Below, in pieces: positions 24,101 through 35,775 of a stretch of DNA of 64,000 nucleotides. The DNA is from Lentinus brumalis (lineage: Eukaryota > Basidiomycota > Agaricomycetes > Polyporales > Polyporaceae). The position numbers and the translations under genes were made by a program. The notes under the pieces were generated by a model. The model was not told the origin of the DNA and did no database searches. It was given only the letters and a program-made list of their open reading frames with translations. Numbering within the stretch: position 1 is the first letter of the stretch; each line of letters starts with the position of its first letter. The stretch lies in the NCBI GenBank assembly GCA_001792895.1, contig MARA01000064.1:78340-142339 (forward strand). Reading direction: 5' to 3'.

Positions 24101-24912
24101 CGACGCGCTTGGGGACCTCCGCGGCCACCTGGAAGTCCGAGCTCATCTTTACAAGTTCAAGGATCGTTTCGCTCGCGGTCAACGCGCCAACACGCGCTCC
24201 CACACCATCATCAAGACTGTCGATGCTAAGATCGATGGCGATGCCGAGCGTTACCGGGCCGCGTATGGCGCACTTAAGGCCCTCGCAGTTCCTCTCGTCA
24301 AGACGGACTGGCAGTCGCGCCTGCAACCGCTACTCCAGGCCGACATCAGACACGTCACGGAGGCAGAGGACGGGGAGTCGGAGGGTCGCCGCAAGATGTC
24401 ATGGATATGGAAGGCGACCGCATCACCCGACCCCCCGGATGCTCCCGCCACCGTGCAACATAGTCTCACAGAGTGTACGTCCATGGCGTATGTGTCGCCT
24501 CTCTTTGTGCTTTCAGCTGATTTTTCTCGTAGCGCTTCGCGTCGAATGGTGCAAGTCTCGCGCGCGTGCGATGTGTTGGTCTGAGGAGGTCGAGTTGCTG
24601 CAGGAGGAGATGCGTCGCACAATGGCATATCACCAGTGGGCAGCGGCTCATTGGTCAAGCCTCATTGACCAGACCTTTGTCGAACAGCCTGACTATCGTG
24701 AAGGGGCCAACGCGTATGCGCGCCGGCACGCGGCGATGCGCGAGTCGATGCGCGCCTACTGCGAGAAGTCATGGCGGTATGTCAAGATGTGGGTGTGTCT
24801 AGGAACCAACGATGACGACACCCCCATCCCTGATCTGGAGTCTCTCGCCCCTTCCGAAGAAGGGGCTGATGCCGATGCCTCCAGTGCCAACGACCATGCC
24901 GAGGCTCCTTGA
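21168..24912 (+). CDS. KDZ transposase, intact, 10 exons
   Basis: Exons 21168-21557, 21622-21837, 21892-22263, 22311-22519, 22575-22892, 22955-23337, 23391-23567, 23625-23763, 23813-24474 and 24533-24912 sum to 3246 nt = 1081 residues with every phase matching. A second Met (MGKRKKGRP, 21207) may be the true start. Exon 2 carries the Cys/His cluster CSCGQKDAF...CEDCSDVRLYCRTC...HRAHPVHRI, the CxC2-type cluster of KDZ transposases. The RNase H-fold core shows AMDANFRL (first Asp) in exon 5, YDVACIYSKNF in exon 6 and GVERLWSRSN (likely catalytic Glu) in exon 6. The C-terminal third is helical and variable. Role: cut and paste of the surrounding element. No lesion is seen, so it may be active. 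Confidence 0.9.
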
Positions 24913-26877
24913 TGCTCCTGATGACGATTCTGTCCCTACTTTAGATTCTGTGCCACCGTAGATCGTGTTCTTGACAGTGTATCTCCTCCCCTCAATCCAC
25001 TTACTCTCAATGTAACTAGTTCTTGGTCAGAAATTGGTCATATTAACGATGTTGCGGTACCCCACATGCAGGACATTAGTGTGCGCCATGTCGATGCTGG
25101 ACTTCGCGTTTTCAGGCCTGAGGAGTCAGGTGACTGCATCACCGCCACCGCGAGACGCACGTCTCGACTTCACGTTTCTGGCTACTCTCGGGCGCTCACG
25201 ACTTCGCATTACACGCTCTCTTAGCCCGTGCGGCCTTGCTTTGTCTGACCACTCTGCTTCATTCGCAACTTCTGAAACACTCTGGGGGCACTACAACTAT
25301 GCTGTGAACACCTCCAACTGCGCAACAGTCCTGCTCTGTAATCACTGGGAGACGCGACTTTCAACGCCTCCACGCCTCGCCTCCGAATATCTCTGTGGCA
25401 ATAACAACCCCTCAACGTGCCTGGACAGGCGCATAACTGTCTAGAGACAGGCTGTGGGGATGGCCACTGGCTAGAGGGAGGAGAGTGGGTGTGGTATTTG
25501 TGACGGAGAGCTCAGAATGCAGATGGTAAGCACCCCAATCCCCCGTTATTCTGTACATTCCCCTGGACCCCTACCAGCCCCCGTCTGAGACGTGGGTTAC
25601 GTTCGACATATGCACTGTGATGTGTGACCACGATAACGTCCACTCTAGAGGCCTCCGCGGTGCAACCGCGTGCCAGTGTTCCCAGTAATTCTGGTTCAGC
25701 TGCCAGATGCTCGTGCTCGACACCTGCCCATGTCCTCTACGCGCGCTCGCTCCGTATATCTGCTGGGGCTGCACAACATGCAACCCGAGTGGCACGCACC
25801 CCGATCGTGGTGCAACCGCATGCCAGGATTCCCGGTGATTGCGGTTCGGCGGCTAGCTGCCCATGCTGCCCATGCCCGACACTCGCCCATCTCCTCTACG
25901 TGGGCTCACTGCGTGTATCTACTGGGGCTACGTAACTTGCCACCCGAGCGGCGCCCGTGCGCCCGCCCTGCCGTGCAACCCTGTCCAGCCGCGCTGCTGC
26001 ACCCACTGCACCCACCCCCATCCCGCACCGCACGCGCAGACGTAACAGGCCTTGGCATAGTACTCGAATCCCATGGGTCCCTATGCCCCGGTATGCAAGC
26101 AGCATCCGTGCGACGCGAGCCGCCCTGGGCGCGACCCCCCGGTACGCGGTGGCGGTCAAGCCTGCACCTGTTTGCATGCCTCGATGCACTCCTCCAGCCT
26201 CCTTCGCGCCTTTTGATAGGTGCGTGTACACCCTTGCTGCTCCAACGCGAGTACATACGCTGCCTACTTCCCGATCGTCGCCTGCCCGTGCCCTGCCGCG
26301 CTGCTGCCCAAAGCGCCCATGTCGCCCAACCCCGGGCCACCCGTAGCCAGCCCACCTCCGCGAGCCTGTACCGCGCCATTACCCGAGGTAGTGGGGCTAT
26401 AAGCGTAACCAGCGCACACCGATTCTACCCCATCGCGGGGTAGCTTCCTGCGGCGGCGAGCCCGCTCTCGGGGCCGCTCCCGCACGCAGGCTCTTCCCGG
26501 CACCTCCCGGGGCCCCGATGAGACAACCACACCATCGCGATTCACACTGTTAGGTGAGTGCTATCCTATGCCGTGGTCGCGGGCGCATACGGGTGGTCGC
26601 AAGAGCCCCGACCAATTGGGATGGATATGTCGTGGGTATGTTTTCGGAACCCATATATGGCCGCGCGGATTGCACCCGCCCGATATGCTTGTACCCGCCC
26701 GATATAGGCGGCTGGAAAGCTACGTGCGCCTGGGTGCAGCGGAGCTGCAATAACCCGCCCGATTGGGGAGCCTGCGCAAGGGCGGCCAGAAGGGGAATAC
26801 CGTATGTTCTCGCTGACAACCGACAACATACGCGCAAGGGGAAATGCGCGCAGGAGCACCGCTGCGTTACATTGTAC
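24913..26877. other. Non-coding right arm of the KDZ element
   Basis: No supported gene in about 2 kb. It contains a tandem duplication (25660-25959). Another GC-rich part around 26570-26760 has repeated CACCCGCCCGATAT and GTACCCGCCCGATAT units. Confidence 0.45.
25660..25959 (+). repeat. 150-bp tandem duplication, two copies
   Basis: Copy 1 at 25660-25809 and copy 2 at 25810-25959 both start GTGCAACCGC(G/A)TGCCAG and share GCTGCC, CGACAC, GCCCAT, TCCTCTACG, GTATATCTGCTGGGGCT (GTGTATCTACTGGGGCT) and ACCCGAG in order. The copies are visibly diverged, so the duplication is not recent. Confidence 0.7.
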
Positions 26878-26969
26878 TCTAATTAGAGTCTATCGATGTA
26901 TCAGGGTGTTTCTGACTAGAGTGGGGGATGGATCAGCGATGGACTCTAACTAGAGTAGTTGATGTATCA
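26878..26969 (-). repeat. Right terminal and sub-terminal repeats of the KDZ element
   Basis: On the minus strand from 26969 inward: TGATACATCAACT, ACTCTAGTTAGAGTCCA, TGATCCAT, ACTCTAGTCAGAA, TGATACATCGATAG and ACTCTAATTAGAGT. Spacers between boxes differ from the left end while the boxes are identical. Confidence 0.85.
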
Positions 26970-27753
26970 CTCTGCCAGCATCTGGTGCTTGTCGCCACAG
27001 CTCGCGGTCCACACTGGAGAAGTACACTGTCTGTACAAGCTCAAGGGTTGGTCTTCCAGCAACGAGCTTGGTCTAGACGTGATGCATGATTAGAGATGGA
27101 TCTCTGAGCTGAGGCGTATAGAGGTACCAAGAAGGGAGAAGCAGATGAACGGGGATCAGAGAAACTCACTGTATCCTCATACACCCCAAGTGGAATAAAT
27201 ATGACCGTGCCAACGGTACTGAGCTTCTCTACTGTAGGCTTGGATGAACCTCTGCCGCGACCCTTGCTAGACTAGACAAGGTAAGGGATAAGCAACGATC
27301 GGACATGATGGAGGCAGTACAACATACCTGGCTAGCACCGCCAGACTGCACCCTGCGGGTACCTGTGATTGCATGGGAGGAACTCGCGGCCATAGGGGCT
27401 GAAGTGGAACGGTTGGGTCGGAACCCCGCCGATGCTTCCTCCCGAGCCCTGCAGTCGGAGACAATGGAACGGGTGGTGGAGTACTTTCCAACCAGGTCAG
27501 AGATTCGCTGGTTTGCTGACTGGGCTGGAGCGGCGAGTACGGGAGCGGCAGCCAAAGCGGGAGCAGCAGTGAGAGGAGCAGCAAGAGGGGCGGCGAGAGG
27601 GGCGGCGAGAGGCGGCATGGCGAGAGGAGCGGCAATGGTATGACGATCTGCACGGTGACCGCACTTCCGACACTTGCCCTTCTTGACAGAACTGCAGTCG
27701 GAGCAACCGCAGAGAGTCCCGTCCTCGTTGTAGGCACGGCATTGGAGCGACAT
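26970..27753 (-). pseudogene. 5' part of the gene split by the KDZ element
   Basis: Exons 27753-27328 (142 codons), 27271-27170 (34 codons) and 27072-26970, all phase 0 at the internal joints. The protein starts MSLQCRAYNEDGTLCGC and has a compact Cys/His module CGCSDCSSVKKGKCRKCGH (likely zinc-binding), then Ala/Pro repeats (PLAAPLAAPLAA), then a basic GRGRGSSKP and VGTVIFIPLGVYED, which resembles the VGxVIxLPxG segment that in this family precedes the YGLxV...VDxWxRSL region. That second region is on the other side of the transposon at 12374-13717. The last readable residues are LWRQAPDAGR. Together the halves would make a roughly 580-residue protein; as it stands the gene is disrupted. Confidence 0.75.
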
Positions 27754-27998
27754 GGCGACGACACACGCCAGCTCACCCGCCAGAAACTTGGAGGGGGAGA
27801 GGAGGTAGTGGGCAGAGGAAAGAGGAAGCGAGGGCGCTGCTGGCAGTCAGGCTATGGGCTACAAGTTAAGCGAAGATCTTCACCTTCTTCACCTTTGCTC
27901 TCAATCACCGGACTTGGCGACCACTGCCACACAATTTGCCCCGCCGCCTCTGCGCCCAGACGGAACTCTGCAACTGAGATGTCAGTATGTAGAAGGGT

Positions 27999-30129
27999 CT
28001 AAATATCGCCGTTCTGTAGCATGAGTAACTGAGACATAATCTGCAAAGCTTGTGCCCACTCGACCGCTCGCCGGAACCATACACTGAATGGGAGTTCAAC
28101 CACCGCCTTCTTACCGCTTCGCCCCAACGATATCTCCTCATCATCCCCATAGAATACATTACCCCACTCCGCCTCAGTGAGTCCGTACCCCTCCGGTACA
28201 AGCTCCTCTGCACGCGCTGCATGCAGACACTGCACGAAGATCTGCTCGTTCTCTTGGGAAAACGGAGAGTTGCTCGACGGAACGGGGATGGGAGCGTGTC
28301 GGACATGGCGTTGTTGATCTGCAGCGACATGATCGTCCAAATCCTCAGTGCTGTCCTCCGAGTTGTCGTCCGAAGTCGACAGAGAATGCATAGAATCTGA
28401 CTCTGAGTCGGAACTGGAAGAGGGAGACTCGGATGAGTGATTAGGCTCTGAATCGGACTCGTTCGATGCATCGAGTTCCGACTCCTCCTCAGAAGGGTCC
28501 TCTTCATAATGTCCTGCACCTGTCTGGCCTGGCTGCAGACGACGTTTGCGGCCCTCTGCACCGTAGTACCGGCTGAGGAGATTAGGATGGATGTCATTGA
28601 GATCATCACCCGGGGGTATCCTTGTGTGAGGTCGGAGAGTAGGCGCATATCCTAACCAGTAATCATCAGAATGTGTTCAGTCAGAACGTTGTATGCGCAC
28701 TTACTGCTGGTGTCTGGTTCTTGGCGATACCAGATATAGGATGGTGGTTCCATTCGTGTTGGAAAGCGCGACAGTCTGCATTGATGTCATCGAGGAAGAG
28801 CATATGTAAGAGCCAAAGGTGTCCGGGCTCCTCAGGAACGAGCCTGTGTCGACGCTCCAGCCGGGTGAAGAAAGCCCGCCATCTGAGAGCGAACTGCGTG
28901 CCAACCTCAACCCACATACGCTCAATACGGGTGTTCCGGGTGGAGCTATCACACAATATGAGTATGGAAGCTCGGAGTGACGACTTGAAGACTGACTCAC
29001 CTTCCCCACATGAACGAAGCACGATTTGGACCACGGTGCGTGATCATCCACACTGCGACCTCCATGTTCTCCCCTCCTCGATCTCCTCGAACACGCGACG
29101 GAGTACCATATATGTCAACTGCTTCTAGGAACAGCTCGTGGACGGTGGATGCCAAGTTGTTCGTATTTGCGCGTATCATAAGCATCTAGTCAAAGAATTG
29201 AGCTTGTATCTTACGCAGATTGCAGTACACTGTGCTGACCATACGATCATAGCCATCCGCACCTCCATGTATGACGATGCCCCACCGAATGAGCTTGTGG
29301 TGTCCGTCAATATGCCACAGATAGTTGGGATAAGGGACAGAGTAGACGCGTCGGTCAATAGTCTTGTGGTTGCGCATGATCTGTCGGAGTCCGTCTATGC
29401 GGCGCAGGGATGCCTTGACACGATCGCGCTGCACGCGAAGACCATGCCTGCTCAGGAATCCGATGGCGTAACGGTATCCAGAAAGCGGCTTGAGCTCCTT
29501 GTATGCACGAAGGAGTTCATCGAGGTCATCATCGGTGATGGGGGAGTAGGTAGAGGGTTTGGGAATGTTCTGGAGCTCGAGCTGCTTACGAAGTGTATGA
29601 CGGTGAACCCCGAGCGCATTCGCTAGCGCGGTTAGCGTAATTTTACGCTTCGCGCTGGTCGCCTCTCGGAGAACTTCTGGCTCTATCCACAACGCAGGCC
29701 TGCCTCGTTCCCCGGTGCGTAGGATAGCCACCACATGCGGCTTCCGGAGGACGTCCTGACGGCTGAGGACGTGTCAGTGATGTACGCTGTACGTGAGGAG
29801 ATGTACACGTACACTTGGTCTGCGTTGATCGCGGCCTGATCCAGCTCCTCAACAAGAGACGCGAACGCATCTGAGCATGCTGCTGTCCAGTCAGGACGCC
29901 CCAGCGTGTTACCGAGTGCCTGGAGGACAGGGCGAGTGCGGAGAGATATGCGTTCAGAGTGGATGCGTAAGCGGATTGGATCACCGTCCTCGAGGCGTAA
30001 CAGCTGCGCTGCGCGATCATAGGCGTCCTGGATGGCAGCATACGCAGTACCGACTGAGGCAGGCCACTGCTGACCCTCATACTGGCTGGGCAGCGGCGGG
30101 AGATGAAGTGGGCGTGCAGAAATGTCCAT
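27999..30129 (-). pseudogene. Integrase-type (rve, DDE) transposase gene with frameshift
   Basis: Start MDISARPLHLPPLPSQYEG at 30129. Later exons carry a helix-turn-helix-like region (ALANALGVHRHTLRKQLE), then the integrase core: LWHIDGHHKLIRWG (Asp), [17 protein letters not shown] (Asp) and RNTRIERMWVEVGTQF (Glu), followed by GHLWLLHMLFLDDINADC. Introns fall at GTCAGC and GTGAGT donors. I know this single-integrase family as widespread in agaricomycetes and related to gypsy-type integrases (Ginger-like). After DMRLLSDLTQGYP the frame breaks at a C5 run (28612-28616); one added C restores GDDLNDIHPNLLSRYYG and an acidic Ser-rich tail ending LMLQNGDI at 27999. An indel in the genome or in the assembly explains this best; a 37-nt GT..AG intron over the site is a weak alternative. 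Confidence 0.75.
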
Positions 30130-30319
30130 GGTTGCAAGCTTAGAGTTTGACGGGAGTAGAAGACGGCTGAGGAGGTACGTGGTAAGCGCGTCAATAATCA
30201 TGACATAATGTCGCCGCAGCAGCGAGAACACGACAGGCACGTGGATCGGGAGCACATACCATATAAAAATCTGCACAGAATCGCCCTCGAGACTGGTGCT
30301 TGCCATCCTGCACTCTTCC

Positions 30320-31371
30320 ATGCGGGACTCGGAGTCGTCTGTGTTGTCCCCGGACTCTGCTGCCAGTGCAGAGCGTATGGTCACGGATGACGGGCCTCCT
30401 GTTGCTCCTGTTACTCATTGTCGCTTCTCCTCTCCTCAACATCATCCCACCTACTATTTCTCCGATGGAAATATTGTCATTCTGGTGCGTACTTCATGAA
30501 TCGTTCACAAGGACGCTCACCTGCTCACCAATTCGGCTTACAGTTATCGGCAAGCAATATGCTCTATCGCCTGCACCGTTCGTACCTCGTTCTGGATTCC
30601 GGCTGCTTCGACACGATGCTATCAGTTCGTCCAGAAGATCTGCAAGAAGGATTAAGTGACTCGCACCCGGTTGTAATCCCAGACATTACATGCGAAGAGT
30701 TCGACTGGTTTCTAGACTTCCAGATCCGTCAGTGAGTGAGATAGTTTCAACATATGGTAACATACTGATGGTCGGCATGAAGCATCCTTCCCACGGACGA
30801 GGTTGCGCTCACCGCCCTTCTGCGGCTCGGTCACTTCTTCCAGTATGAGGCCGCCCAGCGAGCCGCCCAGGAGGCGCTTGACAGGCTTCCTACTTTCAGT
30901 GCAGTCAGCAAGTATGTTCTCGGTGTTCGCCATGGTATCCAGACCTGGGCACACGACGGCTTCAAGGCACTTGTTGCCTCCACGGCGGCGTGCCTCCCAA
31001 CCTTGGAGGAGGTGGAACGCATGCAGCTCCCCCTGTATCATACCCTCGTTGACACCCGGTTTCGAATCGACGCTCACCGTCGCTCAATCGCCTACACCAT
31101 CCCTCCTGTGCAGCACGCCTCCACGTGTCCGGATCGCCTGGACTGCGAACTGGGCTGGAAGCGGGAGTGGCGATACAAGGTCGCGTCACACCTGATGCAT
31201 CCCGAGGACGCGTTGCCCGGACATGAGGTGCTGGCACTCCTGGGTAGGGTCGAGATCAATGACGTCCATCCTGCCTGCAAGGAGCGGATGATACAGCGTT
31301 TTCGACAGGCTGGGATCATGACGCACGAGGATGTGATTGTCGAGAAAGCCTTGCATGCGCTTGTCGGGTGA
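30320..31371 (+). CDS. BTB/POZ domain protein
   Basis: Exons 30320-30484, 30544-30731 and 30783-31371 sum to 942 nt, 313 residues, no break. HPTYYFSDGNIVILL followed across intron 1 by ASNMLYRLHRSYLVLDSGCFDTML is the start of a BTB fold, and HPVVIPDITCEEFDWFLDFQIR is its later part. The rest (VALTALLRLGHFFQYEAAQRAAQEAL) is the helical extension typical of agaricomycete BTB proteins, which are strongly expanded and of unknown substrate; they may act as adaptors for cullin-3 ligases. It is head to head with the integrase gene, 190 nt between ATGs. Confidence 0.8.
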
Positions 31372-31487
31372 GGAGCACGGGAGATGTGGCGTCACGGCAC
31401 TTTGCAGTTCATGTAGTACCGCCATGTAGCGTCGTGCGTGCATACCGACAGTGGAGTAGGGACAGTGGAGTAGGATGGAGTGAATCG

Positions 31488-34020
31488 TTATGCTTCCTGA
31501 TACATCTGAGCCAGAGCCATCTTCGCATCCTCCGAAAGCCTGCGACGCTTACCAGGGCGCTCATCCTTCGCCACGGACTCCTCGCCCCGTTTGTGCCACC
31601 CGCCTGAGCAGCTAGCCTTGTTCGATGCCGCCTTACTTGCGCCGTCCTTGTGACGACCCTGAATCTTGCGGAGATTGGACGCATTCTCGCGACGTGCTTC
31701 AGCCTCGGACAAGACCGGACTTGCAGCGCACACCGCCAATCTAGACATTGCAGAGACGTCACGGTGGTAGGACCTACGTCAGTTGAGGTTCGCTTGCTCA
31801 AAGGAAATACAGCATGCACGCACTTGTATTTCATTTGCTTGTGGTTCCCGGAGAACTTCGCTTGCACATTGGCGGCTCCACCTCGGAAGTGCAGCCGACC
31901 AATTCCGCAAAACTCGAGAGGTCCACCACCACAGAGCGCGTATTGTGGATGACATGTTCGAACGTCTCCTTATCACGCTCGTCTGCATCTGCTAGAATGA
32001 AGCCCGGCTGACTACCCCACTTCGCACCCGCCTTCGTACTGCATTGAATATAAGTGATTGCTACTACAGGTCAAAGGATAGATCGGACATACCTCAGATG
32101 CGGAGGGACAAGTGCAGGAGGGAACTGGCTTGTAATGCACCATACCGCCTTCTGACTTCCCAGAGGCCGATAGAGACGGGTATGCACCCATCTACGCTCC
32201 AGCTCCCTACTATGCAGGAACAATCCCTCCTCGTAATATGCTGCGACTTTGAGGTTAGTCAAGGTACGCGCCTTCCCTGCCAACAGACAAGAGTCAGTGT
32301 GGGTTCCAAGGAATAGAACGTGATACTTGCCTGCACTCCATACCTCGTGAAATACAGCTGTGAGGGGATCGACCATGGATGGAGCCTCCGTTCCGCTCAG
32401 CGCGGCCCATTCGGCTTCACCGAAGATGAGATGCCCCAGGTTGAGCGGCTTTGTGAGTGCTGCCTTGATCAGAGTTGGTTCGAAGACGTCGTACAACCCA
32501 ATGTCGGAAGTACGGATAGCGCTTCCGCAGCCATCTGCGGCGTAAGCCTCCAAGATCCTCTGAAATGTAAAATGTATGCGTGAGGATACTAAACATGACA
32601 TAGTACGTGTCTCTTGCCTCGTGCTCCAACCACAGGTCTTTCATACGAATCGATAGCTTCGTGCGTCTCTTGCCAAACACATGCAGCCGGTATGAATACC
32701 GCAGTCGCTCCTCCGGTGTTGGTGCCAGAACATAGCCAAAGTAGTTCGCTTCGAGGAACTGCCTGGAAGCCGGTGAGTAGAGGGATGTACTGAGATCGCC
32801 GCATACTCACCTCAGTTCTGTATTGACCTCATATGCAAGTGTCCAGAATGCTTCGCAGAGCCTGGCGGTTCTGGACGCGCACATAAATACTTCTGCAGCA
32901 GTATGAAATGGAGATAAGCCTATCGGAGGAAGCGCGAGCGCGAGCGTGCGCAGAGTTAGAATGTGTCACCAAAGGACTTTGCAAACTAACTACTCACCGG
33001 CTCGGTAGAAGATCTCCAAGACTGTATAGACCCCGACGCCGCCAAATACAGACTTCAATGCCTCTCGGATGACGGTGGTGGCAAGCGCGTTCGCGGCAGC
33101 GGGAGTTTTTCGAAGCTTCCACTTGCCTGTCTTCGGGTTCTTCGCAAAGAACAAGCTGCGGACGTACTCCGCGACTCCGGTCAGGAACGGGAGACGTGCC
33201 TTGAATACGTCAATGTACACCCTGTGGCTGTCGTCAACGGCGTGCTTGTACCACATGGGCTGTAGAGCGAGACTCGGATCAGAGCTCGTCACACGCAGAA
33301 GGGTGGACCTCACTGTGCATAGGTTGTCGAGAGATGTGAACGTAACGATATTGGCCCCAAAATCGAGGGCCAGAGGGATACGGAAGCCTCGCTTCTGAAC
33401 GGCGAACGATTCAGTACCACTGTACCGATGGGTCATACATGATCTGAGTTTCCATACCTTGCAATCAACCCGGCGAACCTCGTCGTGGAATTGCTCATGA
33501 GTAAAGACTTGAGCTGTACAGTGCGTTTGCAGATGGACCTAGAGGGACAGGAGTAAAGGAGAGTGAGGATGTGCATGTGCATCCGGGTGAGGAGAGCGGC
33601 AGCAACTTGAAACCGAGCGAATATGGAGGATGGAGGTATGAATTGTTCGAAAACAAACGAATGATAACTTACCTGGAGCCCTACCCAGCCAAAATGAAGT
33701 CCAACCGTCCGTGGCGTACTCGTCACCTCGCTCAGCACGAGCTCATACACCTCCTCCTCCTGAAGGGGCTTCCCATCCGAATCGTGAGGCCATACCGGTT
33801 TCTGCGCACTTCGGGAACCGCGCTTCTTGTCGCAGAAAGCATCAATTTTGTATACCAAGCCTTCCGCAGCATCGCTTCCCGGAGGGGCAACCTTGCGCTC
33901 CTTGTCGGTCGCGTCGATCCAGATTCCCTGCAGCTGCAGGTTGACCCCGGCTGTCTTCTGCTTGTCAAACCAACGCCTGATCGTGTGTGCACACGCGAAG
34001 ACTTCCGCATACTCGGGCAT
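31488..34020 (-). CDS. Unrecognised multi-exon gene
   Basis: Exon 1 (34020-33673) starts MPEYAEVFACAHTIRRWFDK. Further exons read RGFRIPLALDFGANIVTFTSLDN, FWTLAYEVNTELR, QFLEANYFGYVLAPTPEERL, RILEAYAADGCGSAIRTSDIG, then FHEVWSAG joined to KARTLTNLK across an intron with a GCAAGT donor, then KWGSQPGFILADADERDKETF and a coding-looking FSGNHKQMKYKC stretch. The tail at 31748-31488 is basic (PGKRRRLSEDAK). Joints between exons 1, 2 and 3 do not keep phase in my model, so either one exon is mis-set or there is a frameshift near 33470-33540. No known domain recognised. Confidence 0.45.
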
Positions 34021-35271
34021 AGGAGTGTGTGGAGTAAAGCGGCAGGAAGAGCACGGAACGTGAGCGTAAGTCAAGAGCTGCAAAGGCAGGGAGTTCAAGT
34101 CCTCTCGACACGTCCTGCTCTGCGGGTCACACTATGTGACTGGACGCGCCTGTTACGTGACCCCTTACTCTGCAGATTGACCGAGTTTTCTTACAGCGCG
34201 GTAAGTAATCCGTAGCTCAGCCATTTCATTGTGTCTATCTGGTGTTATCCCGCTAGTTTCTGGACCTTACTGGGTTAAGCCACGCCTATAAGCCGGGATC
34301 CAAGACACACTAGAGGAAGCGCCCAGCTGGCGTCTCTACAATGTCACGCCTGACTCGGACCTCTTATCTCGACCACCATGACTGCTTGCGCACACGCCAA
34401 ACTTTGCCCCTCTCACAATATGCGACCTACTCTCCAGTTTTCCACCTGCTTACTGGCGTTTAAAACTGGTAGCAACAGGCCATGCTAAGACTGCACTACC
34501 GCGAGCACGAAGTCTGACCCGAAGGACTGGAAGGTAGCGAAGACGTTGTACTGGAACAGGGAAGGCCGAGGAGAAGCTGGTATGGAAGGAGAAGGCTGAG
34601 GAGGAGCTGGCGGGAGCTATCGTGTATGTCCCATTCTTCGCTCTTGACTATACCTGACCTGAGAGGGACGCATAGACAAGCTCTCTGCCGCGCCCAGGAG
34701 CAATGCAACCATAACTCCTTGGCCACTCATCGCATCTTTGCGAAACGGGGCTTGTTCGACGCGCACAACACGCGCGAACCGCGCGATATATGTACCATCT
34801 CGGAGCGATACCGTCGCGCTACCCAATCGCGTGTTTTGTCCTGCTTCCACCAGGTGAATACGTCAGTCTCAGGCAACGCCTAGAAACACAGCTGACTCTA
34901 TGTGCGTAGAACTCTGTTTCGGGACAACAACGTCGCCGCGCAGGGCGAATACTGGACCACCATCCCTGTTCGAGTCGTGCCACGTTAGGACTAGGACATC
35001 AAGCTGTGAAGGTGAGTGCAGGAGTCCGAGCGAAGGCAGGAAGCACGGGGATGCTCACCAGTGAGCTAAGGACCAGTCGTGCGCAGGATATCTTCCGGGT
35101 CCAGACTCAGGTTTACCACACGCCGGCCGGATAACTCGACAGCGGGTCGAAGGAGTCAATTCGCCGTCTGTCCGGGAGCAAGCGTGAGGATACGGACTGA
35201 TGCACAATGCATGGGGCTGAGTTCGCAACTTAACCTGCCACATCTCGGAATTCGACTCCGCGCTGAACTAC

Positions 35272-35775
35272 ATGCACTCCAAGAAGCAGTCCCTCGTGCA
35301 GCTCCGCGCTCAGCATGAGGAGCAATCTGCCTCGCTCGAGCTCTGTCATGCAGCCCAGCGCTCCACCAGCGAGGAGCGCGACCAGCTGCGCGACTCTTGC
35401 GACGCCGCCCTGCGTGCTCGCCACCAGCTGGCGGCAGACTTCGAGGACACCCCGCTACAAAACCTCGAACAAGGCGACATCAAGATCTCTGCGCTCGAAA
35501 CAACGCTGGCTGATCGTGATGCGACGATCGCTGCGCACGAGACGCGACCATCTGCTCACAGGAAGCCGCCCTCGCTGACTTGGACGTCGCTCAAGCTCAA
35601 GCTGCTGCTGCTCTTGCAGTATGCGAAGCCTCTTTCGCCTAACGCGACGCCACAGTTCCTCAAGCTCGTCGACTCTCGTTCCTCGACGTTCATCACTCGT
35701 CTCCTCGCCCTCGTCTCGACGTCTATCGCCGCGCTATCGACCCTCCACCTCGCACACTCTATCGTTCAACCCTAG
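35272..35775 (+). pseudogene. Coiled-coil remnant (possible gag-like)
   Basis: MHSKKQSLVQLRAQHEEQSA and later SALETTLADRDATIAAHETR are strongly coiled-coil. Near 35550 the good frame changes: another frame continues EAALADLDVAQAQAAAALAV and then stops, so a frameshift is likely. Such Gln/Glu/Ala coils are common in fungal retroelement gag proteins, but nothing specific confirms that here. Confidence 0.35.

Larger units (their letters stand above)
13727..26969. mobile_element. Complete KDZ-class DNA transposon with four genes (13,243 bp)
   Basis: Both ends carry inverted copies of the same boxes in the same order: TGATACAT, ACTCTAGTTAGAGTCCA, TGATCCAT, ACTCTAGTCAGAA, and a further TGAT(A/G)(C/T)ATC. 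Inside are a divergent gene pair, then two more genes in the plus direction, ending with a KDZ transposase. All four genes read open with consistent splice phases. The two flanks are the two halves of one gene. No clear target-site duplication is visible (TGTCATAT left, CTCTGCCA right). About 2 kb between the transposase stop and the right end and 0.7 kb at the left are non-coding. Confidence 0.85.

Noticed and set aside
25670..26443. 257-codon ORF in the right arm of the KDZ element
   Set aside because: Spans a tandem duplication with 150-bp period and is mirrored by long ORFs in other frames; low-complexity GC-rich DNA.
13719..26977. Target-site duplication of the KDZ element
   Set aside because: TGTCATAT on the left and CTCTGCCA on the right do not match; no 5-9 bp pair found by eye.
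29683..30384. Longer start (233 codons, MTIRSALAAESGDN) for the integrase gene
   Set aside because: The extension is antisense to the BTB first exon and has no conserved sequence; MDISARPLHL at 30129 is preferred.
34090..34115. GAGTTCAAGTCC resembling a T-loop
   Set aside because: The 5-bp stem does not pair and no cloverleaf could be drawn.
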